Shown in pieces: positions 46,079 through 57,800 of a stretch of 64,000 nt of DNA. Positions within the stretch are counted from its first letter, which is position 1; every line of letters begins with the position of its first letter. A model generated the notes under the pieces. The model ran no database searches. It had not been told where the DNA came from and was given only the letters and a program-made list of their open reading frames with translations. The position numbers were made by a program, and so were the translations under genes. Origin of the DNA: Zygaena filipendulae (Eukaryota > Arthropoda > Insecta > Lepidoptera > Zygaenidae); assembly GCA_907165275.2 (NCBI GenBank), contig OU015654.1:2745501-2809500 (forward strand), read 5' to 3'.

Positions 46079-47254
46079 TTTTTATGTAAGTACCGTTCAT
46101 ATGCAATTAGTGAAACGCTGTTAATTTGGAATCACTTCAGTTTTATTTATTAGATGAACAGGCAAAGTAATCAGTTTACATCAAACTTGAATTAATCGCC
46201 TTCAAAGTGCTCAGGCTTCTTTCGGACGCGCCTTCAGCTGTTCTGTCGCTGATTTTGTCCCCAGAAACGGTATCAAAACAATTCCATATCATCAAGGATT
46301 TCATTTTTAATAAGAGCTAGAAATCGCATGTTGCTAAATACATAGGGGAAGGCGAATGTCAGGCGCGGCCGCAGCCTGAAACTCACGAATCAGAAGCGAT
46401 GTGTGATGAAGGAGGAAGCCATGAGCCCATTTTTCTGATCTCATACTCCTTATATCGCCTCGTAAACGTTGTAGAACGGCCCTGTAATATTCTAAGTTCA
46501 CAGTCATCCCTTTGGCACTCATGATAAAAAAAAAATTGATCATGACCTTAACGTTTTAATTTGACTGATATGCCTAGGGCGAGAAGAGCCTTGATAGAAA
46601 TCTATGATGCGCAACAAACACAGTAAATAATATTGTGACCTGACTCTTTTAGTTCTAGAAGCTGATAGATAAGTCACAACCTGTTCAAACTTGGTACAGC
46701 CCATCTCAATAATTCAGATTTTCAAACGAATACCTTCAAAAGGATGTAGCATCAGCAGTTTGTGGAAAATTCATTCACCGTATTTCCTAAACACATAGTA
46801 CCTATATTATTTATTCGAAACCAGTTAGTTAGTTAGTCAGTTAGTGTAGAACTGTTTACGTATTTTGGGTTTACAGATACTAAACCTATAAGTAACGAAA
46901 ATCAAATGATAATATACACTCCCACTGAGTTTCTTGCCGGTTCTTCTCAGTGGGAAGTTTTCCGAACCGGTGGTAATTAAAACAAATAAAACTTAAAAAA
47001 AAAATTTGTTGAGTAAAGCGTAAAGTTAAGAGGGAGCTGCGCTTATGTTACTAAATTAAGAGAAAAAATTTAATAATCACCAAAAAAGAAATAAATCATT
47101 TGAGTATTACTTAAAACATATAATTATGTAAACAAAACTTATTTTTTGAATAAATGACTTTTTAACCCATACTGAAGTGTTTTATTACCTACCCGTTTCT
47201 ATTCTATACCTATAAGTAGTATACGCATTACGAAATTTGTTTTCTTTACAATAT

Positions 47255-47410
47255 ACTAGCTGTTTCACGCGGCACCACCAGAGTTTCCGCGGGTATTGCG
47301 AGCCGCGAGGTAAAAGTAAGCAATTGCAGTACTCTTGATAACGTGTAGACAAAATTTTATGATGATCGATTGAGTAGATACGGTGTGAAAGCGTGACGAA
47401 CAAAAAAATC
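47255..47410 (-). mobile_element. CTAGT-ended Helitron-like repeat (head type B), degraded
   Basis: Complement: ACTAGCTGTTTCACGCGGC, CTTGATAACGTGTAGACAAA, TTATGATGATCGATTGAG. Confidence 0.6.
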
Positions 47411-47424
47411 ACATTCCCTACATT

Positions 47425-47640
47425 ACTAGCGGTTCCCCGCGGTTTCACCCGCATTCGTTTCGGAGGTTCCGCGGGGATCCCGGGATAAAAATACCCTATG
47501 TTCTTCTCTGCACCCCAGACAACGTGTGTACAAAATTTCATGATAATCGGCTGAGTAATTAAAGCGTGAAAGGGTGCAAAAACGAACAATCAAATATAAT
47601 ACGTATAAATAAACTCATTCGCATTTGTAATATAGATTAA
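47425..47640 (-). mobile_element. CTAGT-ended Helitron-like repeat (head type B), nearly full length
   Basis: ACTAGCGGTTCCCCGCGGTT, GATCCCGGGATAAAAATACC, CCCCAGACAACGTGTG, TCATGATAATCGGCTGAG and a CATTTGTAATATAGATTAAGGA head end. Lies tandem with the copy at 47255 in the same orientation. Confidence 0.7.
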
Positions 47641-48630
47641 GGATTTAGAATTGATTGAAGCGTCAGTACTCAGTATCAATAATGGTAATTTTTTGACAAT
47701 ATCGTATCTACAACACTATCAAGTAAAAAATTTGAGTAAATCTTCTATTTACGTGTGTGTACACGTAAATAGAAGCACAATATAACACAGCACAATATAG
47801 ATACGTACTAATATTTTTTTTTCTGTGTGAATACCTATGGTGATTCATATGCCTACTCACAGATCAAATAAATTAACTAGAGAGCACATGTAGGCGGGGC
47901 AGGCGTTGCAAAGGAATAGTTAAACCAAATGCTCTAACTTGCCCAAAACTTATTTTAGTACAATATTCCCAAAACTGTGAATTTTGATAGTAAAAACATA
48001 ACAATAAAGCGTTTACATTTCTTTACGTTTATGAATGTTTTAGTGCGTGATGAAAAGTTTTGTGTGTGAAAATCACCCAGCGACACTGGTTTTCATATGT
48101 TTTCATACTAAACTGGGTTGATGTCCCTTCTATCTGTTATTTTTCTGTTCTGTGTGCCTACTAAACAACCAGACTCAGAGTCACATTCATGTTTGCTACT
48201 TTGCTCTGACGCAATAACCGATTTCCAAAAAGAAGGAGGTTCGTGTTTTATTCTGTGAGTAAATTCAATTTCGATAAGTCAAAAATGTTCTTCTGTGATG
48301 TCAAAACACAAAAATGATATTACTTAGATTTGATGACAACACAGCTTATAGAGACTCTAAATAGAAGTTAGAAATTAGAATAAACGTAGGCTGGACCTTA
48401 TACTTCTGAGGCTGGACCTATAGGTGACTTTAGTACTAAAGGAGGAGGTATTTATGTGCAATGGTAATTGTTAGACATAGATAGGCAATTAACTGGGTAT
48501 TACCTAAACCCAGGCAGGCACATTTATAAGATAATAGATAAAAAGCATTTTTTCCTGTATTGCAATGTAGAGAAAATCCTCGATAAAGCATGGAGTTAGA
48601 AAAATCTCTTGTAGTTAATTTAGGTAGGCA

Positions 48631-48744
48631 CTGCGTTCAGACAACCTCAATAAATTGAAAGTTTATCTCGCATTACCAAAGACAGATAGGTACTGCGTTC
48701 AGACAACCTCAATAAATTGAAAGTTTATCTCGCATTACCAAAGA
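48631..48744. repeat. 62-bp tandem duplication
   Basis: CTGCGTTCAGACAACCTCAA...CATTACCAAAGA occurs twice, 62 bp apart, with no mismatch that I can see over the 52 shared bases. Confidence 0.9.
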
Positions 48745-49255
48745 TGGCGTTAGGCGTTTATGTATGGCGGGAACCGAGCATCAGTGCTAGCATGTCAAGA
48801 TAGGTAGGAGATGGCATACTTTTACCTCAGAGTAAATAACTACGTCTTTTACTATCTCTTTTCGACGAGTCATGGAATAGGAGAGAAGTATTTTCATCTT
48901 GATGTAAAGAGTACCTACCTGCGGGATTTTTAAAATTGATGCTGGACTGCCGGTAAACGGGCGGGCGACCAACAATTAGATAGGTATGTACACCTTACTA
49001 TCCTTACTATTAGGTCGGGAAAAAAGTCTTTTCGCATAATACTATGTAGAACCTTGTAATAAAACCTCTTTGACTGTTCTATTTGTATCTGGATAGTTTT
49101 GATGAAAGAAACAAATTAGTAAAATGTTGTTTCCAGCTATTTTTTAAAGTAATTTGATACATTTTAAAATTTTGTGACAAAAAGGATAGAACCTAAGAGT
49201 ACAAACCAATTTTTATTTCGTCTGAGCCAATATTATTTATTACCCTTACCCCTTG

Positions 49256-49416
49256 GCCACAGTCTCGGCGGCGGCGGCGCGGCGGCGGCAAAAACAAATT
49301 AACATAAGAAGTCGGCCACAGCTTTCAGCAGCGCGAGCTGTGGCCAACTTCATATGTTGTCTACCATTTGTTTTTGCCGCTGCCGCCACCGCCGCGCGCC
49401 GCTGCCGAGACTGTGG
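49256..49416. repeat. 161-bp GC-rich foldback element
   Basis: GCCACAGTCTCGGCGGCGG.. (49256-) is mirrored by CCGCTGCCGAGACTGTGGC (to 49416). The arms of about 70 bp contain (GGC)n runs and AAAACAAA/TTTGTTTT, and the centre is an inner hairpin GGCCACAGCT..AGCTGTGGCC. No ORF crosses it credibly. Confidence 0.8.
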
Positions 49417-49435
49417 CGCCGCCCGGCTTGGTAAT

Positions 49436-49635
49436 ATTATAAACGTGAATTAAGTTTGAATGTACCTAGGTTGTAGCCTGTAGGTATGGATGTTTGTTTG
49501 TTACTCTTTCACGCAAAAACTACTGAATGAATTTTAATGGAACTTTACAATTCAGAATAATAAATTTTGTTTACATAGGGTACTTTTTATCCTGGAATTC
49601 CCGCGGGATCTCCGAAATTAACACGGGCGAAATTG
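49436..49635 (+). mobile_element. CTAGT-family repeat (head type A), end lost
   Basis: TATTATAAACGTGAAT, TGGATGTTTGTTTGTTACTC, CATAGGGTACTTTTTATCC, GGAATTCCCGCGGGATCTCC. Followed at 49655-49775 by a second degraded tail (GGAATTCCCACGGAATCTCC). Confidence 0.6.
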
Positions 49636-49959
49636 ATATTAATTGAATTTAATTATTGCATACTTACGACACCTTGTCAGAGATACAAAAAAGGTTTAAC
49701 CTTTTTTGTACTTTTAACCCGGAATTCCCACGGAATCTCCGAAATTAACGGGGTAAAACCGCGTGCGCAATACTGATTTTTTGGATGCAGATAATGCAGA
49801 GATACTGTGTACTGGTTACCTATTATATACCTATATTATTTTATCGAATATGAGTAGATATATAATCAAATTAAAACAAAAGCTGACCTTTACATATCTA
49901 TTGAAGATAAATAAATTGAAATATAACTAATATACCTATATTAGTATTGTATATTATGC

Positions 49960-50035
49960 CATGCCTGCCCGCTAATCAAGAGGTTCCGGGTTCGATTCCC
50001 GGTGGGGGTGCACTTTGTGTGATGAACATGTTACG
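49960..50035 (+). repeat. tRNA-derived SINE head fragment, copy C
   Basis: CATGCCTGCCCGCTAATCAA, then the B box GGGTTCGATTCCCGGTGGGG and GCACTTTGTGTGATGAACA, the same order as SINE copies A and B on their sense strand. The A box is missing. Confidence 0.65.
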
Positions 50036-50039
50036 ATGT

Positions 50040-50235
50040 ACTAGTTGTGCCCCGAAGTTTCACCCGCGTTAATTTCAGAGTTCCCGCGGGAATTCCGGGA
50101 TAAAAACTATCCTATCTTTTAAGTTGGACCATATTATAAATGATTACAAAATTTTATCAAAATCCGTTCAGTAGTTTCGGAGTCCATCGCGGACAAACAA
50201 CGTGACACGTGATTTATATATATTAAGAAGATAAT
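50040..50235 (-). mobile_element. CTAGT-ended Helitron-like repeat (head type C)
   Basis: ACTAGTTGTGCCCCGAAGTT, GTTCCCGCGGGAATTCCGGG, and the CCGTTCAGTAGTTTCGGAGT block. Confidence 0.65.
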
Positions 50236-50337
50236 TACCGTAAACTACTTTCAAGAGTACGAAGAACTTTTTCCCCGCAATTCCCACGGGAACTCCGAAA
50301 TTACCGCGGATGAAATTGCGGGGGACAGCTAGCTAGT
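50236..50337 (+). mobile_element. CTAGT-ended Helitron-like repeat, tail part
   Basis: GCAATTCCCACGGGAACTCC, hairpin GCGGATGAAATTGCGGGGG and a doubled end CTAGCTAGT. Lies tail-out next to the reversed copy at 50040, giving a head-to-head pair. Confidence 0.6.
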
Positions 50338-50439
50338 TATATCTTTAGTAGGTACATGCAAGGCAGTGGCGTTCTTAGGGTTTCAGAGTAAGGCAAGCCC
50401 GCCCAAATGAGTGTAAAAAGGCTATCTCTACTTTATTAC

Positions 50440-51480
50440 TAGCTGACCCGACTGCAGCAGACCTGTCTAAATTTAATTTTTACCAAAAAAAAACTACTTT
50501 TACAATTTTTTTATTTCTGGCAAGTTTCATTCTCTTTGCGCCTTCTCTTGCTTGTGGAAACTGTGTCGGGTTGAACCCCCTACAATGGTCAATCCCACGC
50601 TCTTCGATAAATAACGGACAGGATTTTAGGTCGAGTCCTTTGGACTCATTGGATCGCCTGGGCTAAAGTCGACACCGCTAGCGGTAGCGATAGCCAGGTT
50701 TCGCCCTTACCATGGGTTCACGGGTCGCGAGCTACAAGCTCGCGCGTATATCTTTCACCTGAGGTGGCCGAGCAAGAGGAGGCGCAAGCTCCCGAATGAG
50801 CTTGAGGTGTAACGCTTCGGCTGTCGATGATCGTCAACGATGATATTGTTAGCGTTACGTAACTATCGCGGTGCTCCAATGATAGTACGCACTACATAGT
50901 GCCAGAGACAGCTGCGGATGTAGCGTTATGCATAGCGTGACATATTCAGCCGAACATTTGCGCGGATAAATCTGGATAAGGTCGACGTTCTCTTCGCTCC
51001 GAGAACTCCGTGGGCCGTCGGTTTGCACCCGTCTTTTCAAACTTCGGAGCATTCGGACACTGATATAAGTCATATTCAACGCGAAATAAGCGTCTCACAG
51101 TAATGAGCGAATTATTGCCATAATATAATTGTTTTAAACAAAAAGTAGGTACCCTTCAGCTCTGTGAAGTAAAGGGCTCCATCGCAACTTTTTCGAGAAA
51201 TGATTAACGAGCTACCGGTAAGCTGGCATTTGCGCGAGATGTTACATTACAATGTTAAGGAATTCATGGCTCATCCTGTACCTTGTTCTGTATATCTGTC
51301 GTGGCCACATCTAATAAAATTGGCCAATCCATTATATGGCCGGCCATTTCATGAAATGAACTATCGAATGTCACCATATTTTGTCTTTGGCCCTAAGCCA
51401 CTAATACAAACTTAACCTAACCAAGAATGTCGGGATTGGTCGGGGTGCTCTGCGCCTTACCTAAAGTCAAAAAGTAGGTA
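50440..51480. repeat. unclassified repeat-like block
   Basis: Higher GC than its surroundings, with short palindromes (GAGCTACAAGCTCGCG near 50727; TATGGCCGGCCATTTCATGA near 51336). The reading frames are short and on both strands. It resembles degraded transposon sequence, but I recognise no protein motif. Confidence 0.35.
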
Positions 51481-51511
51481 AGTAGTTGTAACTATAGACA
51501 TTTTTTGTAAT

Positions 51512-51660
51512 CAGGAGCCGTAGTTTTGAATCTTTCGAATTACTTTCACACACACCGAATCGCAAGATTCACAAGCAAATCCTTTAATATTTCTTAAGGA
51601 TTCACAGGCGAATCTTGCGTTTCCGTGTGTGAAAGTGATTCGAAAGATTGAAAAATGTGT
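51512..51660. mobile_element. foldback MITE (TTTTGAATCGC family), copy 2
   Basis: TTTTGAATCTTTCGAATTAC pairs with the complement of GTGATTCGAAAGATTGAAAA, and CACACACACCGAATCGCAAG with the complement of CTTGCGTTTCCGTGTGTG. It ends about 60 bp upstream of the TATA box at 51720. Confidence 0.75.
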
Positions 51661-51719
51661 AAGCGTCTTACGCGGTATATTTATTTACTTCATCTCTTGT
51701 ATTATATGTACAGTATAGA

Positions 51720-51752
51720 TATAAATTAGCTTAAGGCACAAAGAGCTTCAGT
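51720..51752 (+). promoter_or_regulatory. core promoter of the 27-kDa hemolymph protein gene
   Basis: TATAAAT at 51720-51726 and initiator TCAGT at 51748-51752, the spacing expected for insect core promoters. The predicted 5' UTR is about 90 nt to the ATG at 51841. Confidence 0.6.
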
Positions 51753-51840
51753 TGTAGTTCGACCGAGCACTGTCCGAGCAGACACGCAGCGCACACACTA
51801 CTATTATTCCTGAACTGTAGTTTCTCAGTATCGCTACAAG

Positions 51841-54800
51841 ATGTTGAGGATTTTGGTCATCGCCGTATTGGCTGTCGGTAAGGAATACAATTTATCTAAT
51901 TGGCATTTAATTACCTAAATATTAGACAGAAATATTGTAGTATTGTATGCATAGTAATATCTCAGAGTAAATATACTACGTAATATTGATTATTTAGTTT
52001 ATAAAATATGTTATTTGTTTATGTACCTATATTTTAGTATAGTAGTATGTTGTAGTATGTACCTATATTTTTTTATTTAGAAAACAAAAAAGATAACCAT
52101 CTTATAGGTAGCATAAAACAGAAGTATAATTATTTAATAACTAGCTTTGTCCCGCGGTTTCAACCGCGTGAGTTTCGGAATTCTCGCAGGAAGTCCAAAG
52201 TAGCGTAATTTAATCCTTATAGCAGTGAAAGTCCCGTCAAAATTGGTGGAACCGTTTCGGAGACTCCCTCTCGCAGGAACTCAAAAATTCTTTCATATTC
52301 TTCTTCTCCTTACAATAACAAACACAAAAAAAAAGAATAAGCGAAATGTGACCAAGTGAACAAGGAAAATAGGGATTAATTTTTATGTGCCTATATATAG
52401 ATTGGATTTTCAAAGATAGAGAATAAGAATTATATATGTTTAACTCTGCAATATTAACTATATATCAGCATTAGTAGATAGGCAAGTAGGTATTAACACC
52501 CTTACAACTATGTACTATTTACTAACGTTTAGATACACTGAAAAAAAAAGATATTAGATAAATACGAAGATTTTTCGCGCCAAGATTTGTTCAGGTTTTT
52601 AAAATATTACTTTCTGTCAAAGTTTTGATGGTGTTAATCCATAAAAAAAATTATATTTTGAATCGTAATCTTTATAACCTCCATTGAATTTTTTAAAAGC
52701 ATTATTCTCATTCTAAGCACCCCCTTGACCCTGTCACCAAGCAATGGTATTTTGAAGAATCTTATTAATGAAAGACTTACAAAAGATTTACAAAAATTAT
52801 ATGTATAAATAAAAAATAAAAATAAAATGTGTATCATTGGTTCAAATTCCTATCTTGACTGTGGACTTGTAATTAATTCGGGACGTTAATAACTATATAT
52901 ATTAGGTACATACATATACAAATTACAAAGACAATTCAACTGAAGTGCTCGCACTCGTTTACAGCCCTAACAGATAGCAAAAAAAATCAGTTGCCCTAAT
53001 TAAATACCATTAGTTTTTGACATTGAACTAGTAGAGTATTATATTATTATCTGTGACATTGGTAATTGGTACAGGTATAGTCAATTTATGCTCATGGCAG
53101 TAAATATTGTCAAAGGTTATCTGTGGTACCCTGTAGAAAACATCCAAATCACAAATGATTTTGTTGCTGCCTAAGATTAGTTCCATACATTTTTACCTAC
53201 CTGGGAGATACCTAGTACCTATCTACATAAACATATTGGTTTGTACATTTAATAGCTTCACTTGATTTCATTTTTGAATTAAATTTTTAAATAAACACTA
53301 CTGAAAGTAGCTCGTGTATGTTTTAATAAATTTTATGAGCCTTGTAAAGTTTGCTAGTTCTGCCGATCTGTATGTATGTTTAAACACTCACACCGTATAA
53401 ACGATTGATCAGGCTTGAACCTCATATAACCTGGATTATATTTCTTTCTCTAATTCGCATTTATAATATTAGTTAGGATTTTCTCTAATCGGTCTGCAAT
53501 TGCTTCATTTCGAGCCTCAATATTTCAGGTGCCCTCGCCAACCAGTACGAGGCACCAATCCAAAATGCATTGGAAGAACTATGTAAGAAGAACGGTGCCG
53601 AAGACAAGATGGAAGAAGCTAGGGTGAGTTGCCGAGTGTGACAAAGAGGAAGCGTGACAAGACTATAAATCTCCTTTTGACCTCCGGTAAGACCTCCATT
53701 TGCCCGTCCACATTCATATTCCTTCGCACACATACCCGTCGGTTCCTCATTGTCTTTTGCGAGGATGTCCTCTACCCGCTGAGATGGTAATAATAATGAT
53801 TAGTCGTAGGTATTTGTCGTAGAGACCTAGTATGCGTTTCGTTGATTAGCGCATTTCTCCAATTAATCTCCACTATTATAAATGCGAAAGTGAGTTTGTT
53901 TGTTTGTTTATTTGTTGCGCTTTCACGCCTCAGCGGCTCAACCGATCGTCATGAAATTTTGCATACACGTTGTCAGGGATACAGAGAAGGGTATAGAATA
54001 CTTTTTATCCCGGGATTCCCGCGGGAACTCCGAAATTACCGAGGGTGAAATCTCGGGGAACAGCTGGTTTTAAAAATAATTTGTCACGTAGGTACTGCGG
54101 TGAAAGTACCTACCTAACCAAACCGTTGACTGAGATATTATCTTATTTTTTTTATTATGATGACAAAAGCATATTTTTTTACGTAGTTAGCAATAAATCC
54201 CTACTATTATAAATGCGAATGAGAGTTTATTCGTTTGTTTGTTGCGCTTTTACGTCTTATCTACTCAACCGTTCATCATAAATTTTGCACACACGTTTTC
54301 AGGGGTATCGAGATGTATTAATAGGTTTATTGAGTTTCTAGCTATTGCTAGCTCCCCGTGATTTCACCCGCGTTGCTTTCGGAGTTCCCGCTCGAATTCC
54401 GGGACAATAGCAGGTACCTTCCTTCTTTCTCTGCACCCCTGACAACGTGAATGCTTTTAAATAAATAAAAAATAAAAGAAATTTTTATTCACCAGCAAAA
54501 ATTTTTATTATACGGGAATATTTTTTAAGAAGTGCGAAAAAAAAAACCTGGTGGTTCAGTATCAGTAACAATAGTACATTGTTATCCTAGGGGTGAAAGT
54601 AACTTATTTAGTCCCGAGACGGGGTTTTTTTATATATTTTTTTTATCTGGCTTTAAATCAGCAAAATATGGACACTATCTATTCGTAATGTACAGTGTAC
54701 TCTCCACCGCCAGTGTAATCATTACTAAGACTTACCAAAATAAAAAATAGGTGTTTAACATGGAACAATTAAACAAGCTGTTTAATAAAACTCATTTAAG

Positions 54801-57800
54801 TTTAATTTGTAAAAGTTTGCGTTCTGATTAAAAAATATTCCTGTATATCTTAGGAATATAGTCAACATTTATAAGTAGTAGTACTTATTTTTCTTATGAT
54901 GATCAGTTGACCCGTAATGGCGTGAAAGCGTCACAAGTAAACAATTTATATGGATACGTAACAATATTAGTAGGAATTGTGATTTTTCGTCGAATGGTTA
55001 GACATGCGACTTCTTGTCAACTGATTCGTGGTGTTTCTAAGGACTTTGAATCGATTTTAATAAGTTTCACTTCTTGCGTGTGATACACTAACCCGTTTTT
55101 TTACTATGACATTTTCTTTCCTCAGAATGCAGGCAGCAACTTCCTTAGCTGCATGAGGAGTTACATCAACGTCCAGTCGATCGTGGCTGAGATTGAGGAG
55201 GCCGCGCCCAAGGGCACTCTTGATGACGTAATTAAGAAGTGAGCCCATAATTTTTTTAATTACCTTGTTTGATCATTACTCATCATTTTTAAGATGGATT
55301 AGCGCTGCCAGCAGTGGTCATGGGTTTCCGCTAATCAAGATTTTTCGCCGGGTTCGATTCCCGCTGTGGGTATTATTCTCATTATGGACACATAAACATA
55401 AATTTTGGAATGATCTCATCAACTTTAGTGTGGTCTTTTGTATTTTTTATTCTACTGTTTAGAACTCTTATAAATTTACTTTACTTAGCTCATGTTGTAA
55501 TACTGGCTACATAATAGTAAGCAGATAATTAAGTGTAAGAGACTGGTACCTATAACACAGGAAATCCTAGTTTAGGGACTGTTTAGGATATATAGAAATT
55601 AGGAGGAAATGATGACGGTCAGGCAGCCCGTTGACATCTCTGAGTCACCCGCTATACTTCGTCAAGTGTAGCGAACAGGGACTAGCGCTCAATTATTGTT
55701 TATTTTTACTTTTTGGTCAATAAATGCTTCCGCTTTCTTTAATCTTTAATCGACTTCCAAAAAGGGGAAGGTTCTGCATTCGGCTATATGTATGTTTTTT
55801 TTATGTATGTTCACCGATTACTCGAAGACGGTTGGACCGAATATTTTTTTTTGTTTGAAAGGGTATGGTAGGTAAGCGTGGGACCAAGTTGGTCCCATTG
55901 CCACCAAGTCGGGATCTGATGATGAGATCTTGGAGAAATCGAAGGAACTCTTCAAATATAGGCACACCTATAGTGATTTGGGTATTTTTCATAGTAAATC
56001 GTTGCTTTCGGAAACCAAAATTTGAAGAAGTGGAACTGATGATGAAGGCCACAAGTCATCGCAACTACTCAATAATAAAACGTAGGTATTTTACGGGTTT
56101 CGATTGGAACGATTTGGAAAATTTCATAAAATTTCAAATCATCAAATGTTGACCTTTAATGGATAGGCTGACCCATTCATGAAATGCAACCATACACGCT
56201 TAGTGTGAGATCAAGTATAGATCTGTTGCAGATATTATCGTCCGAATCAAAGCATCCATTACTTTCACCACCGAATTCACCTCGATACAGGTACTGCGGC
56301 AAGGCACCACAGATAGAGCAGTGCTTCCACGCACTCATAGATGGCGTGTCTCCGTGCCTCGACGCTCAGTCACGCTCTCGCATCCCTGACACCAAGAATG
56401 CCGTCGACCAGCTCTTTGAATTCGTGTGCCACAACGATGGAGACAGGATTTTAAGTGAGTCCCTACAATATAACGGATGTTGTAGACTTTGTCTAGATGA
56501 TCCCTCGCGTCAATTTAAGAATTCTCTCAGAAAAAAAGATAAAAAGTATCTACTTGCTCGATTACAAGACAAGACCAGCGCCGGGCCTCTAATGGTTCCC
56601 GTCTTATGTTGAGCTGGTTACCTTTTTGTTGCGACACGCTGTTTGTGCTACTTTTTATTAATGCATATTATTTAAATTATTGTCGTAACGAATAAACTTG
56701 ATTTCATTTCATTTCACATAAAATACCTACCTACTCAAAACTCATGTACCAAATAGCTGTTCCCCGCGGTTCCTTCAAGAACTCTTATTTCCAGGATGAA
56801 AGTAGGTGTCATATACTTCTTCGTCAGTGCAGGTGGCAGAGGTCATGGTTAACATAAAGATTCATATTAACCAAGAGAGTGCAGATGCAGGATTTTTAGC
56901 TTTTTTAAATCGCTCACATCCGGCGATAATTATTCTTCCAATCAGTGAAAGAGTTTTTCATTTTCATTTCATTTATCACAACAGCTGGCAGGTGGCGTAC
57001 CTACATGACATCTAAAACTTATGTTTCCAGTATTCATCGGAGAGGCTGGTCCTGAGTGCTTCTCCGCTAAGAGCGACGCCATCCAAAGGTGCACCGACAC
57101 GGCGCGAGCCAGTGGACCCAACGCTGGCAGCAGCCTGACTGTGAGTATAACCAAATACAGGTGTCAAGTGTATGGTTTTATGGTTATACATTCATACAGT
57201 ATAAGAGTGAATAGAGCTAAGGCTCCTATATCAAGTGGTCGAGTCTACATGTGACCTCAGACGAAATAAGAAGTCCGTGTTTTCGGTCACATTGTTCCCT
57301 TCCCAATTTTTTAACCTTAGAGTGTGAATTACCAAAAATTCTGTTTGTAGAACGCGGGTACTTTGCAAACCAATAAGACTATACTGAGTACTGATATATA
57401 CGGATTTACATGAGTCTAATAATAGGTTTAAAATGTATGTGTTCTCCCGTTCATCACGCAGTTTCTCCCCCTAACAAGTTTGGGGTAAAACGCTTGAATG
57501 AAATTTAAATAAATTATGAATTAATTCAAGTTCATCCGTCATTCATCTGGTTAAATTGATCCTTATTCAATTTTCAATGATCAGTCACACTAAGGACCTC
57601 ACAGTCACACTAAGGTTCACACTAGGGTTCACCTGTTTAGGGGTTGAATTTCCGAACACCATTTTTTCTGATGGCAAGACGTCAATGGATCAGCCAGCCG
57701 GGACATGTACCTAGTTTAATTGTACTTACCTTATTCTTATTACTATATATTTGTTCAATACTCCTTAGAATTTTGAAATAGACAGTAGAAATTTAGATGA

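Larger units (their letters stand above)
44995..48600. other. gene-free stretch with repeat fragments
   Basis: No gene supported. It contains three CTAGT-family copies (45889, 47255, 47425) and a dispersed-repeat fragment at 48222-48245 (CCGATTTCCAAAAAGAAGGA). Confidence 0.55.

Noticed and set aside
50855..51079. Minus-strand 74-codon frame in the GC-richer block at 50440-51480
   Set aside because: No motif or homology that I can recognise; the block is more likely degraded repeat.
53485..53733. Minus-strand frame at 53485-53733
   Set aside because: Antisense to hemolymph protein exon 2.
55865..56152. 95-codon basic frame in intron 3 of the hemolymph protein gene
   Set aside because: Follows a dispersed repeat fragment and has no signal, domain or splice context.
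56184..56612. 142-codon frame around 56184-56612
   Set aside because: It reads the hemolymph protein exon 4 correctly but extends through both splice sites into intron and LINE sequence; only 56291-56454 is exon.
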